This document shows, piece after piece, positions 33,123 to 46,700 of a stretch of 64,000 nucleotides of DNA. The stretch is taken from assembly GCA_950295325.1 (NCBI GenBank), contig OX485809.1:36773081-36837080 (forward strand), read 5' to 3'. The position numbers and the translations under genes were made by a program. A model generated the notes under the pieces. It saw nothing but the letters and a program-made list of their open reading frames with translations. It had not been told where the DNA came from and ran no database searches. This stretch comes from Polytrichum commune (Eukaryota; Streptophyta; Polytrichopsida; Polytrichales; Polytrichaceae). Within the stretch, counting starts at the first letter, position 1, and each line of letters opens with the position of its first letter.

Positions 33123-34665
33123 GAGGGGCTATCATTTTGTGGCATATCCATTATGGGCTCAATAATTTTACACTAGGATCCAAGTCCAAAGTTTGAGAAA
33201 TGAAGTGGCGTTCGTGAGGCATCATTTTCTTGCCAAATCTCAACAATCCCCATTTCAAAAGATACTCCCTCTTAAGTTTTAGAAACCAATCTTCAACATA
33301 CTCAATTTCAATCTCAAGTATGAAAGCACAATTTATGAAGGGATATTTTGGACCCTGAGTATTTCGTACATGCACCCTATTGTAAACCCATCTTTTGACA
33401 ATATTGGCAACCAACGAATCATGTCACCCATGTAATGTAAGTTGAGGTTGAAAATGTTGGGAACACCTTACATAGCATTATTCAACTGTTATTAGCCATT
33501 TCATTCTAACGATATTAGTACATTGCTTCACTTGAGTATTTTAGCCGAAATTTGCTAGTGTAATGCTATGTTGTAAGAATAAGAATAATATAATTATGAA
33601 TAGAATATAGCTTATTCCTAGCCCCACCCAACATACAAATTCAACTAAATAATGTTATGTATAGATAGGAAATATTGTTGTTGTTTTTTTTTCAATCAAA
33701 TTTTAAATAGTTGATTTGACCCTATTATTAATATCCAAAACCCTGGAACAATCTACTGAGATGTATTGATATGAATTAGGGTGGGTTTAAACTAGGTCTC
33801 AAGTTAAGAAACTCGAAGATCTGAAACACCCCTTGATGAACCCTTGCTTTCGGACTCAAGATTGATTTTTGAACTAGGAGAAGTATTTCTTGAGTGGGGG
33901 CATCTAAAATTCAGCAGGAAGGTGATGCCACATTAGCACCAATGCATTTTTTCATACCTTAGACCTAAACCCTAGTGTAAACTCCTTGGGTCCAAAATCT
34001 CTTGACCAATAGCATTGCTCCTTTTTGAAGTTTCTTTGATCTTAAGTGTATCCTTCATACCCTAATTTCATAGATGATAAACGTATTCAACACTTTGGTC
34101 ACAAAACACTATTTTTTTGAGGTGACACACAAGATATTGTAGGGTTCCAACTTATAAAATCATGACACTTGGCCCTTAGCTCAAATTTTGAATGAACTTC
34201 TGTTGAATGTGCTTAACACCTATGGTATGGGTGCCACAATTTTGAAGCTTGATTTGGTCCCTATCACACTAGAGCTGGAGTTGCGAGCTCAAACTTGTAA
34301 TTTTTGGGAGTAAATATTGGACTCCGATGTTAGAATAAGAGAACTCGGCAGGCAGTTCTCAAGTGATCCTTGAATGCATTTTGCGATCCGATTCTATGAG
34401 CTTGGATGATGTTTTTCTCTGTCTCCTCTCATTTTTCCCACGGTTTTCTGCGAAGGAATTGCCTCACTGGCAATAACATTCTTGCATCCGGTCCAATTTG
34501 CACGAAGTAGGTGGAGCGATCATATTGGAATTTGAGTTGATTGAATTGGGGCAATGGAATCCTCAGCTGAAGTGCCCTAGTCACGGAGGAGCGTCCTGAT
34601 AATTGAACCGGAGCTCTGCAAAACTTTGCATTGCTTTTGCTTGCTCACACATCCAGAAACTCACC
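33123..34665. other. Intergenic region upstream of VPS39
   Basis: No coding sequence or clear repeat. No TATA box is evident near 34600; the promoter of VPS39 is probably TATA-less. Confidence 0.4.
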
Positions 34666-37600
34666 ATGGTTCACAATGCATTCGACATGGTGCAGATCCT
34701 GAAGGACTGTCCCGTGAAGATTGACAGTGTGGGGTTATGGGGATCTCGCCTTCTTGTTGGATGCATGGATGGCTCCCTCCGCATGTACATTCCGGATTCG
34801 ATAGAGGATCCAAGCGCATTCAAGCAATCCACCCATCCCTCCTCTTCATATGTGCTCAAAGATACACGAATAGGGTTTGCAAAGAAGGCTGTCACCTGCA
34901 TGGATGTTTTGCAAGCACGAAACTTGCTGATTTCTCTTTCAGATACTGTGGCAATCCATGCTCTGCCGGATTTTGATGTGGTTGCTTATTTGACCAAAAC
35001 AAAAGGTGCAACTCTGTATGCGTGGGATGAGGAGCAAGGGATGCTATGTGTTGCCAAAGCCAAGAGGCTCTTCATCTACAGATATGATGGTACCTTTCTA
35101 TCTATCCCAGAAATTCAAGTTTGAGTATTGAGGGTTTAGGGTTTCACCCCATGATCATTGCAAATAATCATCAAGGATTTTCTGGACGCTGGCATTGAGT
35201 GCGCCCATTTCTGCTCCTGGTGCTTTATCCTCCTTCTCATATAAGGTAGATGGGCCTTACTTGGTTACTTTCTGCTGTTGCTACCTTATACCAGTAGGAT
35301 TTGAGAGGATAAAATTTCTGTGCTTGCGCAAATGTTTCTGAGGTAGCCAGGATCAATCCCAGAAAGTTTTGGAGCCAATCTCGAATTGATATGAATTATC
35401 AACGTCCACTTATAGTGAGCCATAAGCCATAAGAAGGCCGCATAGGTTCCCCAATTCTGTTGACTATTGAGCCTAGAATGGCGAACAAATTTTAAGCATG
35501 TGTTCTTGTGCTGTCCGTTCTTAGATCTGCACCTCACTAGATCCTGGCTATCTGAAGTAGCCATGATCAATTCCAGAAAGTTTTGGAGCCCATCTTAAAT
35601 TGATATGGATTATCAAAGTCCACTGACAGTGAGCCATAAGAAGGCCGCAGAGGTCGCCCAATTCTGTTGACTGTTAAGCCTAGAATGGTTAACAAATTTT
35701 AAGTATATGGTTCAAAATCTTTAAGAATGTGTCCTTATGGTGTCCGTTCTTAGATCTGCACCTCGCCACCCACCCACCACTCAAATATAGGTGTCCGATT
35801 AAGATAAGTGATCGAATTAGGCCCGCTTACAGTAAGGGTTTTGTTGGTATTGATCAAATTCTGGACTGGAGCTGCTTGATGTGCAAACGTTATAGTGTAT
35901 TCTCCTGGGTGATTACTCCATGTGAGTGTTACAGCAATGATCACTTTTATGTTATTACAAGTGAGAGTTTATGCACTCGGAAGGGTTTCAGATTGTAACC
36001 ACCTCATGAGGAAGTTCAGCATTTCAAATCTCCTCATGGATCATGCCATTGTGCTCTAATGTTGTCTTGTATTTCAGGAAATAGGGATTTTGGAGAGGTG
36101 AAAGAGCTACCAGCTCCTGATGTTGTAAAGTGCATGGCCTGGTGTGGGGACTCGCTCTGCTTGGGGATCAAGCGTGAGTATGTCATGATGAACATCTCTA
36201 CTGGTGCAAGTTTTGATGTCTTCCCTTGTGGTAGAATTGCAGCTCCTCTTGCAATTCCGCTACCGAACGGGGAGATCTTGTTGGGGAAGGTATGTTTGAG
36301 CTTCTCGTAGGCCAAGCATGTGTGGGTGATTTCTCCTTACAGTAATCTGCATTGGGGGAAGGAGTGATATATGTGAAGAATTATGTTGTCTTGTAGCTGG
36401 TGTTTTGGCTGACCAGAGGTAGCTTACTTGTCCTTAATATTGCAGGACAATATTGGAGTTGTAGTTGACCACAATGGCAAGTTGTCACATTCTGGTGAGG
36501 GGAACTTAAGCTGGTCAGAAGCACCCACTTGTGTTGTTATCCAGCCTCCATATGCCTTGGCCCGCTTATCCCGCTTTATTGAGGTCAGTGTCTTTCCTCT
36601 TTCAACCTCTTGCCTAACAGAAATAAGTTGCTTAAGTTACTCATGAAACCATATCTTTTCCACCTTTACAGTCTGTAATTTTTTCTAGTGAATACGTGCA
36701 ATATTCATGTTATGGTATAGCAGGGTATGTAGTTTACCAGAGCTGCACCTGTGATTGGTGAAGTAGAGAATTCACTTTTGATGCTCAAAGTTGAATCGTA
36801 TCTGTATAATATGGCGATACTGATGACCAAGAACTTCTTCATGGTTAGAAATTTATTTGGATCTGCACTATGTGTTGATTTTGTCTGGATACCCTAAGAT
36901 AAAAATTGAAGAGTCTATGTATGGATGCATTGTGCAGGTGAGGTCGTTGAGAGCACCATTTGGGTTGGTCCAGACACTTCCACTTCGAGACTCTCATCTG
37001 TTGCTTGCCACCGAGGCTGGCCTTGTAGCCTCCTCTGATTATCAAGTTTATCGCCTCCTACCAGTTCCTATTGGGGTGCAGGTGAGGTCAATGGACTTTT
37101 TTTCTATATGTACTCTTGTACCTCGTGATTTTTATTTGATCCCTTGAGAAAGGTGAACATACGTTTGGAATACTACATGTACTGGTTCACTGAGAGAATG
37201 CTTCAATTATGGGTCATTGGCAGGTTGTCCAATTGGCAGCTTCTGGAAATTTTGAGGATGCTCTTGCGTTGTGTAAGCTTTTACCACCAGAGGATGCTGC
37301 TTTAAGAGCCTCTAAAGAAGATGCTATTCATATACGGTAAATTCTGCTTATGTCACTTTAATTGATTTGAAGTTCTAAGATTTGCGTTTTGTGTGAAAGG
37401 TCGACCATATAGCACACCCAACCATGAAATGAATCATCCCTTCAAACATCTCCCCTTCTCAGTATGAACTAACCTGCAGGCATAATTTTGTCCAGAACAT
37501 ATGTGGGAAAGGGCATAATGAGGTTCTGATAGTCTACCATTGCGGTTGCAGGTATGGTCAGTACCTATTTGAGCAGGGTAATTATTCAGAAGCTATGGAG

Positions 37601-40600
37601 CATTTTGGTGCATCATCTCTTGATTTGCCCACCATTCTATCCTTATTTCCAACTATCAAACTACCGAAGGTGGGGATTTTGAAGAAGGACATGGCCAATT
37701 TGAAAGAAAATGAGTCAGATGGCACTTCCTCAAAAGAGTCCACTCCTTCTATGGAGAATCTGGAGGGTAAATTATCTTGCCACATTCCTTTTCCAATTAT
37801 GTCAACTACTATAGTGATAGCTCTATGTAATCATTACTATATCTGTACCCCTTATCCTCATCAAACTTTAGCACTTTGAAAGTTTGTGAGAGGATTTACT
37901 TGAAGTCCAAAGATTTAAGGTCATTATGTAGTTGCCACTGGTGACTTGTGGAAAGTGAGGGAAGCAACTGAATTCAATCAAAGTATGTCCTCAAACATCC
38001 ATGTACATTCTATCTTTATTTTGATAATACTACACCAGATTGTGATTTTTGATGTGATGTTCACAATTTGGATATTACATCTACTGCTACTTCATATGAG
38101 TGGACCCTCTGATTTTGAATTGTGTCAACCACATGGTCTTATTGCTGCAAATGTACTTTAGGAACTATCAATGATTTGCAATGCAAGCGTGACTACAGTT
38201 GCTTATGATCAAATTCCTCTCGGGTGTACAGATACTGCTGCTGCTCTGCAGAGTCTTTCTGCAACTCAAGCGAATCCACCAGATGCAAGACAAATGAAGA
38301 TTGTGTTGGGTGCCCTTGTTACTTTGTTGATGAAAAAAAGGGGTGCTATAGTTGCGAAAGCAGAGGCTGAAGATACTGATGCGGCAGTAGCAGCTATAAT
38401 TGACGTAGCTACATCCACACATCGACGAGGCAAAAGCATTGATAAGGTACTTGTTTGCTTCTGAGTTTCTCTGTTTTGTTCTTTACAAATTGTCCAAATG
38501 GAAATAGATGCTGTAATGTTTGCAAGTCTGTCACAATGGACAAGCATCATCAAATTTGAATTGTGCAGGACATAATTTTCTTTTTCACAGGGTGAATGCC
38601 TGGAAAGAAAATTGAAGCACCGAGTATAGAATGTGATATGAAAATCAATAGCTTCCAGCTTCTTGGTCATGAGAATCTTGTGTTTCATGATACTCTGATG
38701 TTTATTGTGGAGTGAATTTCCATTATGTTGTTCGTTGCGTGGCAGTATGCAGACACTGGAGAGGAGAAAAATGAACAGAGTCGTGCTGCAAGAGAACTTG
38801 CAGTGGTTCTAGATACAGCTTTGGTGCAAGCACTATTACATACTGACAATCTCTCGATGGCTCTTCAATTGTTGAGTGGCCCAAATTTTGCTGATGTTGT
38901 TGCTTGTGAAGACATTATGCTAGAAGGTAGTTGGCAAATTCAGCATTGATCGATTTCTTGATTTCAGCTATTACTTCTATCCAACCTAGACTCTGATGAG
39001 GATGATTGCTCAATCAGTGGAAGTGATTGCCACAATCCTTTAAAACATATGCTAAAAAAGTTATTACAATGTTTCCCAAAAGTCCATGCATGCATACCAG
39101 CGAGAATTAATGCTTTTATGTCAATTCTCTAAATTCCAACAATTATTGTGTGTAAGGTTTTTAAGTATGAGTCTTTTTAATTACATAACTGGATTCTAAT
39201 ACTAAACCTCTGCTACTAAATCATTTCCGACCTTTCTAATGCCTGGATTGCACATTTGTTGGCAGGTGGACATTATTCTGAATTAATACAGCTCTACAAA
39301 AGCAATCGCAATCACCGGGCAGCCCTTCTCCTTCTCAATCGTCTAGCTGAACATCCAGATTCTTTCTCTGTGCCACCAAAGAATCCAGAACAGTTTGGTC
39401 CTAAGGCAATTGTTGACTACCTCAAGGTATGAATGCAGAATATCATGATTGAGCTTCTACTTATGATTTTTGTTCTGAATCCCAAATTGGTTATGATTTG
39501 CTACACATATATCCCTACAGTTATCAGTTCCCTACATATATATCCCTGATTCAGCTAAACTCTACATCAATACTTTGTCAATCTACTCTAGTGTAGAGTG
39601 CTGTGCCTGGAATTAATGTAGCTGGGCAATTTCCATTGACTCTGTGAGTGTGTGTTGACAGTCACTTGACAGTGTAGACCAATCGCTCATCATGGACTGC
39701 TCACAATGGCTTCTGAAGAATAACCCAGAGGAAGCACTAAGTTTATTTGTCACCCTTGACCCTCCTCTTCCACCCAACCTTGTGCTGTCACACCTCAAAA
39801 ATTATGGACCGGAGTTACAAGTTTCGTATTTAGAGCAAGTCATGGAGAAGCAACCTGAGGCAAAAACACTTGAGCTTGAAAACGAATTGGTATGATTGCA
39901 CTCTCCTCTTTTACTAAACATGCACATATCATTTCTTCAAGGTGTGAGGTCTGCAGGTAGCCTACCTAAATTTGGTTAATACTCTCTTTGTTGCTTCTCT
40001 GAATGGATCCAGAGTGTTATGTTTTTCTATAGAGAAGTTCATCGCTTTTGGCTGGCAATAGTGCTATGAAAGATGGGTAAATCTAATTCAATTTTTTTTA
40101 GAATCTCATATGAAGGGTTAAGCCTCTTGAGAAAATTGCAAGTTTCATCTCAGTCTGTATTGCAAACACGAAAGTCACATAAAATAGATAACATTATATG
40201 AGTTGTTTGTTTGTATGTAGGTACAATTGTACTTGACAAAGGTGTTGGAAGAACGCACTGAGCTCCTATCCCAAGGGAAATGGGATGAGAAGAACCATAG
40301 TGAGGCCAGGAAGAAGCTCTTGGTTGCCTTGGAATCATCATCTTTCAATGCTGAGCGGGTGCTGCAGCGACTTCCTTTTGATGGTCTGTATGAAGAGAGA
40401 GCCTTTTTGCTTGGACGTATGAGACAACATCGTCTAGCCCTGACTCTTTATGCTCACAAGGTGTGTAACATGAACTTTTCTCATGCAGCATGCTTTGTTG
40501 TCTTCTCCCAATATTTCAGAAGTTTTGGGGTTTCATTTGTGCAATATTGTAGAAACATTATCCACATAATCATGTTGGATATCTTTCACCATTGGTGGAT

Positions 40601-42269
40601 ATCTTCATGTGCTGATAAATGGTTTCCATTTATGCAGCTCCATGAATCTGAGTTGGCCCTGGCATATTGTGATCGTGTGTACACATCCGCAACTTCAGGG
40701 TTCCAACAAAACATGGGCACACTTGCGTCGTTGGCTTTGAGGCCTATTCCTAAAGACACGGCGGCAGCAAACATCTATCTCACACTTTTGGAAGTATATC
40801 TTAAGCCTGAAGCAGCAATCAAAGAATTTGATCGTTCCATAGCAAGTCTTGCCCCTGTTGCTAATACTATCAATCAACGAGCTACTGCAGCACCAAGGCC
40901 CAAAGGAATGAAGAAAATTGCACAAATAGAAGACGGTAAGGGGCTATAGTGTGATTCCATTGGCAATTACAAGTCAAGATTCATTTCTTAGTCACCTTTG
41001 ATTGTCCCGTCATCAAATTGAGCGAAGTCTCTGCTTTGAGGACCCTCCAGTGTTACTGGTTTAGGGTTTAGAGGCTAGGGTTTGAGGGTTTGGGATTTGT
41101 GCTGTGACTGCTATGGATTGCACTTATGCTGTGAAGATTTGGCTCCTTCATGTTAATGGTTGGAAACCTTTTTTAAAGTTAATATTTATCTGTGAATTTA
41201 TGAAGTATGATTAAAGCTTGGACATGGGCTGAGGGTTTTCATTGGTTCCCGTGTTTATTTAGGAGCTTATTATGGAGACCCTAGTGTAAGCAACACTGAC
41301 AGTATATCACCAGAGAGCAGTAGAAGTGAGGGCGAGACAGAGCCACTTGAGCAACAGAGTACTATTTCAGATCAGAATATAATGCTGGAGGAAGCTTTGG
41401 GTTTACTCAGCAAACGATGGGAATGTATGGATGGTGCTCAAGCCCTTCGAATGCTTCCTTCGGATACTCCACTTCAGGTGTGCTTACATCACACACTGCA
41501 ATAGGCTTATGAGTTTCTACTTATCCCCTCTTATCCCTCTCTTAGTTACGTGTCGCTAAACATGCCACTCATCTTGCATCTGAAGTAAATATAGTTTCTT
41601 CTGCAATGCTCAAGTTCATAAGTAGTTCATTGTTTTACTGGTCCTGTGAAAAGCACATTGTTTTTTAGGCTTAGCACTGAACATACATGTCCTATTGTTG
41701 AGTTAGCTGCCGAATTGGCAATGGTTTTGTATTATTAGTCTTGTTGAGATTCAAATCATTGAAAATTTGCTAGGCTTTGCCTTCATCTAGCCATTGTGTG
41801 CAGTTTGTACTTCAATGTAAGCTAAGAAGTTCGTACTTGTGCATGCAGCAATTGATTACATTCTTGGAGCCCTTATTGTGCAAATCTAGTGAGGGCCATC
41901 GCAATGGAGCTGTCATCAAAAATCTGAGAAGAAGTGAAAGCATCCAGGTACATCTTGCGATATTCTCAAGTGCATCTTATATAACAAGTGAGAGAATGTA
42001 AGAATTAGGCATGCTAAATAAGATGATAAAAGTGTTGAAATCTCCGGTACATCGAATTTATGTTTCTGAACCCATGTGGATTATGGCAGGTTCGAGAGGA
42101 GCTGATGGAGTGCCGAAAGCGGATGGTACGTGTCACGACTGACCGGACATGCTCCATTTGTCGGAAACGAATTGGCAGTAGTGTCTTTGCTGTTTACCCC
42201 AATGGTACTCTAGTTCACTTTGTTTGTTATCGAGATCACCAAAGTGCCAAACCTGGGGCTGGCTCATAG
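34666..42269 (+). CDS. VPS39: Vacuolar protein sorting protein VPS39 (VAM6-like), HOPS complex subunit
   Basis: Fifteen exons in consistent phase: 34666-35089, 36078-36289, 36446-36583, 36938-37081, 37224-37336, 37552-37766, 38199-38446, 38746-38926, 39266-39426, 39662-39889, 40221-40460, 40638-40935, 41263-41477, 41849-41947, 42090-42269; 1,031 residues, close to plant homologues. VPS39 is a tethering subunit of the HOPS complex and helps late endosomes and vacuoles fuse. The N-terminus is a citron-homology (CNH) beta-propeller starting VDSVGLWGSRLLVGC-like at about residues 18-32. Helical clathrin-heavy-chain-type repeats follow in the middle (for example LFEQGNYSEAMEHF). The C-terminal Vps39 zinc motif has C993-x2-C996 and H1015-x2-C1018. 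The alternative acceptor at 38161 for exon 7 would break the frame, so 38199 was chosen. Intron 1 holds a tandem duplication. Confidence 0.95.
35337..35765 (+). repeat. Tandem duplication of about 215 bp in VPS39 intron 1
   Basis: The block from GTAGCCAGGATCAATCCCAG (35342) to TCCGTTCTTAGATCTGCACCT (about 35535) is repeated from GTAGCCATGATCAATTCCAG (about 35558) to the same end at about 35763. Shared marks are AAAGTTTTGGAGCC, GTGAGCCATAAG, GAAGGCCGCA and CCCAATTCTGTTGACT. The closing part, with AATTAGGCCCGCTTAC at about 35816, occurs again near 53170. Confidence 0.85.
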
Positions 42270-43729
42270 GTTAAGTTCTCTTATTTGGATTGTGTTACTT
42301 TGATGTCGTTGTAGTTTGAGAATTGTGTGTACAGGAAGTACTGGAAATTGAGAGTTTCTGTTCCCAACAATATTTGTTGTGAAGGGGAAGGGATCAACTG
42401 CTAGCTTTGTAGCATACTGTAACTTTTATCATGATGTAGTCATATGATTATTTTGAAAAATTACACTTCAAATCAAAGTCCACCTTACTGTTAACAGCAA
42501 TCAATTACCAGCGGCTATGTGTACCCTCCAGAATGCATGGAGACTGCAAGTAGAGGGAGGACTTTTCTCGTTTGCTGTTATATCTTAAGGGATTATATTG
42601 ATCTTTGAGGTCATTGGATGCTTGAAAATCTTATAGACCTACAAACATAGCCATGCGATTCTTTGGCTTAGTTTCCATGGGTTTCACCCAGGAGTAATTC
42701 AAAGGCTGATATGTTTCACTTCAGTTGCTTATCCACCCACACTAGAGTTATACGTAGAGTGCCTCAAAGAGGGACAAAGTGGGTTTGATCCATCTTTGAG
42801 ATGATGGTTAGCCCGTCGTGTGTTGGAGCTTACTTTTGAATGTTGGGTGAAGCTTCTTGGACCTGTTCTTGTCATCCCAAAAACTGAGAAATTTAGGATC
42901 TAAAATAGGGTCTGCCCATGGGACATGTCACCTTCAATCTTGGACTGGCATATGCAAGGCTAGCTTGGGTCACCCATCCTAGTAAAATAAGCTAGAAAAC
43001 CAATTGTAGGGCCAGTTCACATGCTCCCAAGTCCCAAGTCCCACTCATGTCAAGAAATCCTAAGATGGAGGCAGAGTCCCAACTTTTGAGCCTTGAGAGC
43101 CCATTAAAATATGATATTATTTTGGATTTCTCCATGTGAAGTGCAAAGTTCCCATGTATAAGTCCCAAGTTTCATCTCCAATGTGAAAATTTGAGGGTTT
43201 TCTTGATTATTTATCATGATGAAAATATGTAATATCTCTTGTTATGTATCATGAATGAAAGAAAATAATATATCCTAATTGTCCTTGTCTTCATGATCAT
43301 CAAATGTGCGATTGTTGTCTTTTTGGCATTTCAACAAATTGTTATGTATGAACAAAATGTTAAGATGTTGTGGATGGCCGTTTTCATTCTTGAAGGAGGT
43401 TGAATTACTACTCCAAGGACTTTATGGAAATATGAGAGGGTAGGTGGATGTGTAGAGCAAAATCTTTTGAGTTCGAAAAATGTGTGCAGGTAAATCTACC
43501 TACAGTTAGATGTTTGTGTACAAATTTAGGACATGTTTTGGGTGAAATCGATATGAATATGAGAAAATGTATTACCATAAATACTATAGTTGCTTTAACA
43601 TTATCATGATTGGATAATGATAATGTGTGCTAACTTGCATGGGATAGCACATAGTTTTGTTTCAATACTTATAAGAAAAAGTTGTGAAGATATTAAAAAT
43701 CATATGAGGCCTTTGGTTTTTGAAAAACC
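42270..43729. other. 3' region of VPS39 and spacer
   Basis: No gene recognised. The first few hundred bases should include the VPS39 3' untranslated region. Confidence 0.4.
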
Positions 43730-46700
43730 AACATTAGCTTGTATTTGTTTAGTCAATAAAGTATGGTGTGTGTGATATGTATGTGGGGTGGGGGTTGGTT
43801 TGTTGTGCACGGTTCCTTCATTTGCTAGTTGGTTTGGGATTTCTTTGCCCAAGATTTTGATGTGTGCTCTAACTTTTTATATTGTTATATTATGTTTGGT
43901 CCATAGAATTTGGTGGACTTTGGCTGAGATAAATAGTTTGTCGGGGTAGTTGTGCTAGGATGAGGGGTGGCGAATGTGATTGTTAATGAGATACATGATG
44001 TTGAGGTTGTCGGTATATATTTAAGTGTTTGGCGATTGCTCTTTTGTGGTTGTGAAGCCAATAAATAGTATAGGATTCTGTGCATAGTATGTTTGGTAGT
44101 CCAGGGAGTCTTTCTGCAATATGAAGGTCATTATTCAGACTATATATTTTTGAGCCAACAATGTTTCATGTGCAGGATTTGTTTGGCGGTATGAAGGAAC
44201 CATCCATGTATATGCATTGTTGTGGGTTGTATTTGGGGGTAGGTATGTGGTAAAACATGTTAGGGAAGGGGTTGTATTGCTATGTAAGGTTGAAGGGGGT
44301 GGATTTGGGGGTTGCTCGCCAAAGTTTTGTGAATTTAACTTTGTAATCTATGGGTGTGGATTGTGTGGGGTTGGTTGTCACATGTGTGTTGTAAAGTTCC
44401 AAGATGTTGGTTATGAGGTTCTAAATTAGTTGTTGGTTTCTTGGAGGGGTTCTTTCGTTGTGGATGTATATTATTGAAGTATATTGGTTTTGGTGTTGGT
44501 GTAGGTATTGGCATGGGGCCATTCGGGTGTGGGGTTGTATTCTAAGGTGTTTGGGGAGATGGTGAGGATTGGGTGCATATCATTGTGTGTTTCTAGGTTT
44601 TATGGGGTGTGGTGGTTGAATATGAGTATGGTTGTGGTGGAGGGGTCTTCTTTGGTGGCCATTATTGCCCATTGTAAAGCTTCTATGGTGAATTTTATGA
44701 TTTGGTGGGTGTGCTATTCCAACATCCATCCAATTCGAGGACTTAGCTGGTCTAGATGAGCTGAAGATTATGTCGCAATTGTGTGGCAAGTTGTATTGTC
44801 TGAGTTATGTTGGACATGTAAGTGGTGTGGAGTAGTATGATTGTCAGATTTGGTAGGCCTTTATTAGTATGTAATGTAGATGGGTGGAGTATTTGGTGGT
44901 TGTTGCTAGGGTTGCATTTTTTTGGTTTCTTCTTTGGTAAGATTGTGACATATCTTTGAGTTAGCCAAAATATTTCGGTGGCAAAGTCTTGTGGGGGTGC
45001 TTGGAGGTAGCTAGCCATATGACATGTTTTATTTTGTGAGAATCTCTTCCACATCCACTGGAGTATTGCGAGTGGGATGAAGATGATGTGTGCTCATGTG
45101 TGGTCAAATATGTTTGCGTCGTGTCTTAGGATTTGGATAGTGGGTTGAGATACATGGATGTCTTTATCCAAGTTGTATTCTTTGATGTTCATGGTTAAGT
45201 GTGGGGCTTCTATAGGGGATCTAATGAATCTCCAAACTTTGGATTGGGAGAAATCGATGCATGAGTCATAGGTGGCTAGTGTGTGTTTATTGTATGTGTC
45301 TTGTGTAAATTTATAAAGTAGGAATAGGTTGTGGTTTAAGGCGATGTTGTTTATTTGGAGAAGTTGGGATAATCCTATCCATTTGGTAGTGATTAAGGTT
45401 GATTATTCATTGGCACTGGTAGGATTTCTTGATGGCTTGGGCTTCCCACTTATATTTGCGGGAGGTGGTTTTTGTGCCGGTGATGAGATGTATTTGTTTT
45501 TAGACGTGTTGATTATTGTTTCTGGTGTTTAGAGCATGCGTTGGTTCTTGTGGTGGAGGTGGCGCTTTTGGTTGTGTTGGGGGTGAGAATAGGATTTTAG
45601 CTTGTTGTCAGGCTTCTTTGATTACTTTTGGGGAGGCTTTGAAATTAAATTCCACATTCTTGTGAGGATAAAATATTTTGGGTTTTGGGATTTGGGTGAT
45701 GGTGATGATGGTGATGTGGAGTATGTTGAGGTATTTAGTGGCATGTTTTTTCTTATCTTGATAGGGTAAAACACATTGGGGTGCATGTTTCCATGCGAAT
45801 TCGAGAGGTGTTTGTTGTATTGGATAATCTTGATTGGTGGTATTTATAAATATTTCATATTTTCTTTCTAGTAAAAACATGGTGCAAGCAACGGGTGATC
45901 GTGAGCATGTTTGATAGCGAAGTTTGGGGAGGTGTTGTGATCCTCCGTATTTAGCAGTGATGTGCCTCGTTGATCCTTGGTAAAGTAGTCCTAATTGTCC
46001 TATGTCGTTGAGTGCAAATAATAATTGCTTGCCTACGCAATGTCTGTAGTCCAGTAAGAGGGATGTTGTGTTGATGCCGAGTCCTCAGTGGAAAGAAGAG
46101 TGAGAATATTTGTTGTGCTTTTGGGGATGTTGCATTTCTCTTTGGTGAGTTTGCAAAGGACTGTGTGGATGTCACATTTGGAGAAGGGGACCGCATAGTA
46201 ATCATAAGTTGTGCTTGGTTAGGTGATGGTGTTAAGGAGATGGATTTTTGTTTTGTTTAATGATGGCGGGTGATGTCATGAGTTGTTTGCTTTGTTTTTG
46301 GGTTTTTTCCATTGTTATGTCTCATTGCAATTTCCATTTGAGTGAGGGGACGAGATGTATCCCCAAGTATGTGTAATCTTTGTTTTGGGATAGGATGGAG
46401 GAGGGTTTGTTTTTTAATATGATACTTTGGATTTGTATGTAGGCTTTCAATATATGTGGTTAAAGTTTAGATTTGTTGGGGCTTCCGGTGATGGCGCATT
46501 TGGTTGACTCTAGGTCTAGGTGTCCACTCTTAGAGGTTTTGTAGTTTGTGGATTTGTGGTTGTATGTTTGCTAAATTGTCCGTAATGATGGCGTGATCAT
46601 CGGCATAGGTTGTGGTATTACATGTGGTTGTGGAAGTATTAAAATGCCATATGAGGTTGTCTTATTTTATCCACCGTAAAAGTGGATCTAGGAAGATGAT

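Noticed and set aside
38161-38198. Earlier start of VPS39 exon 7 at the acceptor TTTAG (38156-38160)
   Set aside because: It gives the wrong phase and a stop after about 15 codons; the acceptor ACTACAG ending at 38198 joins exon 6 in frame.
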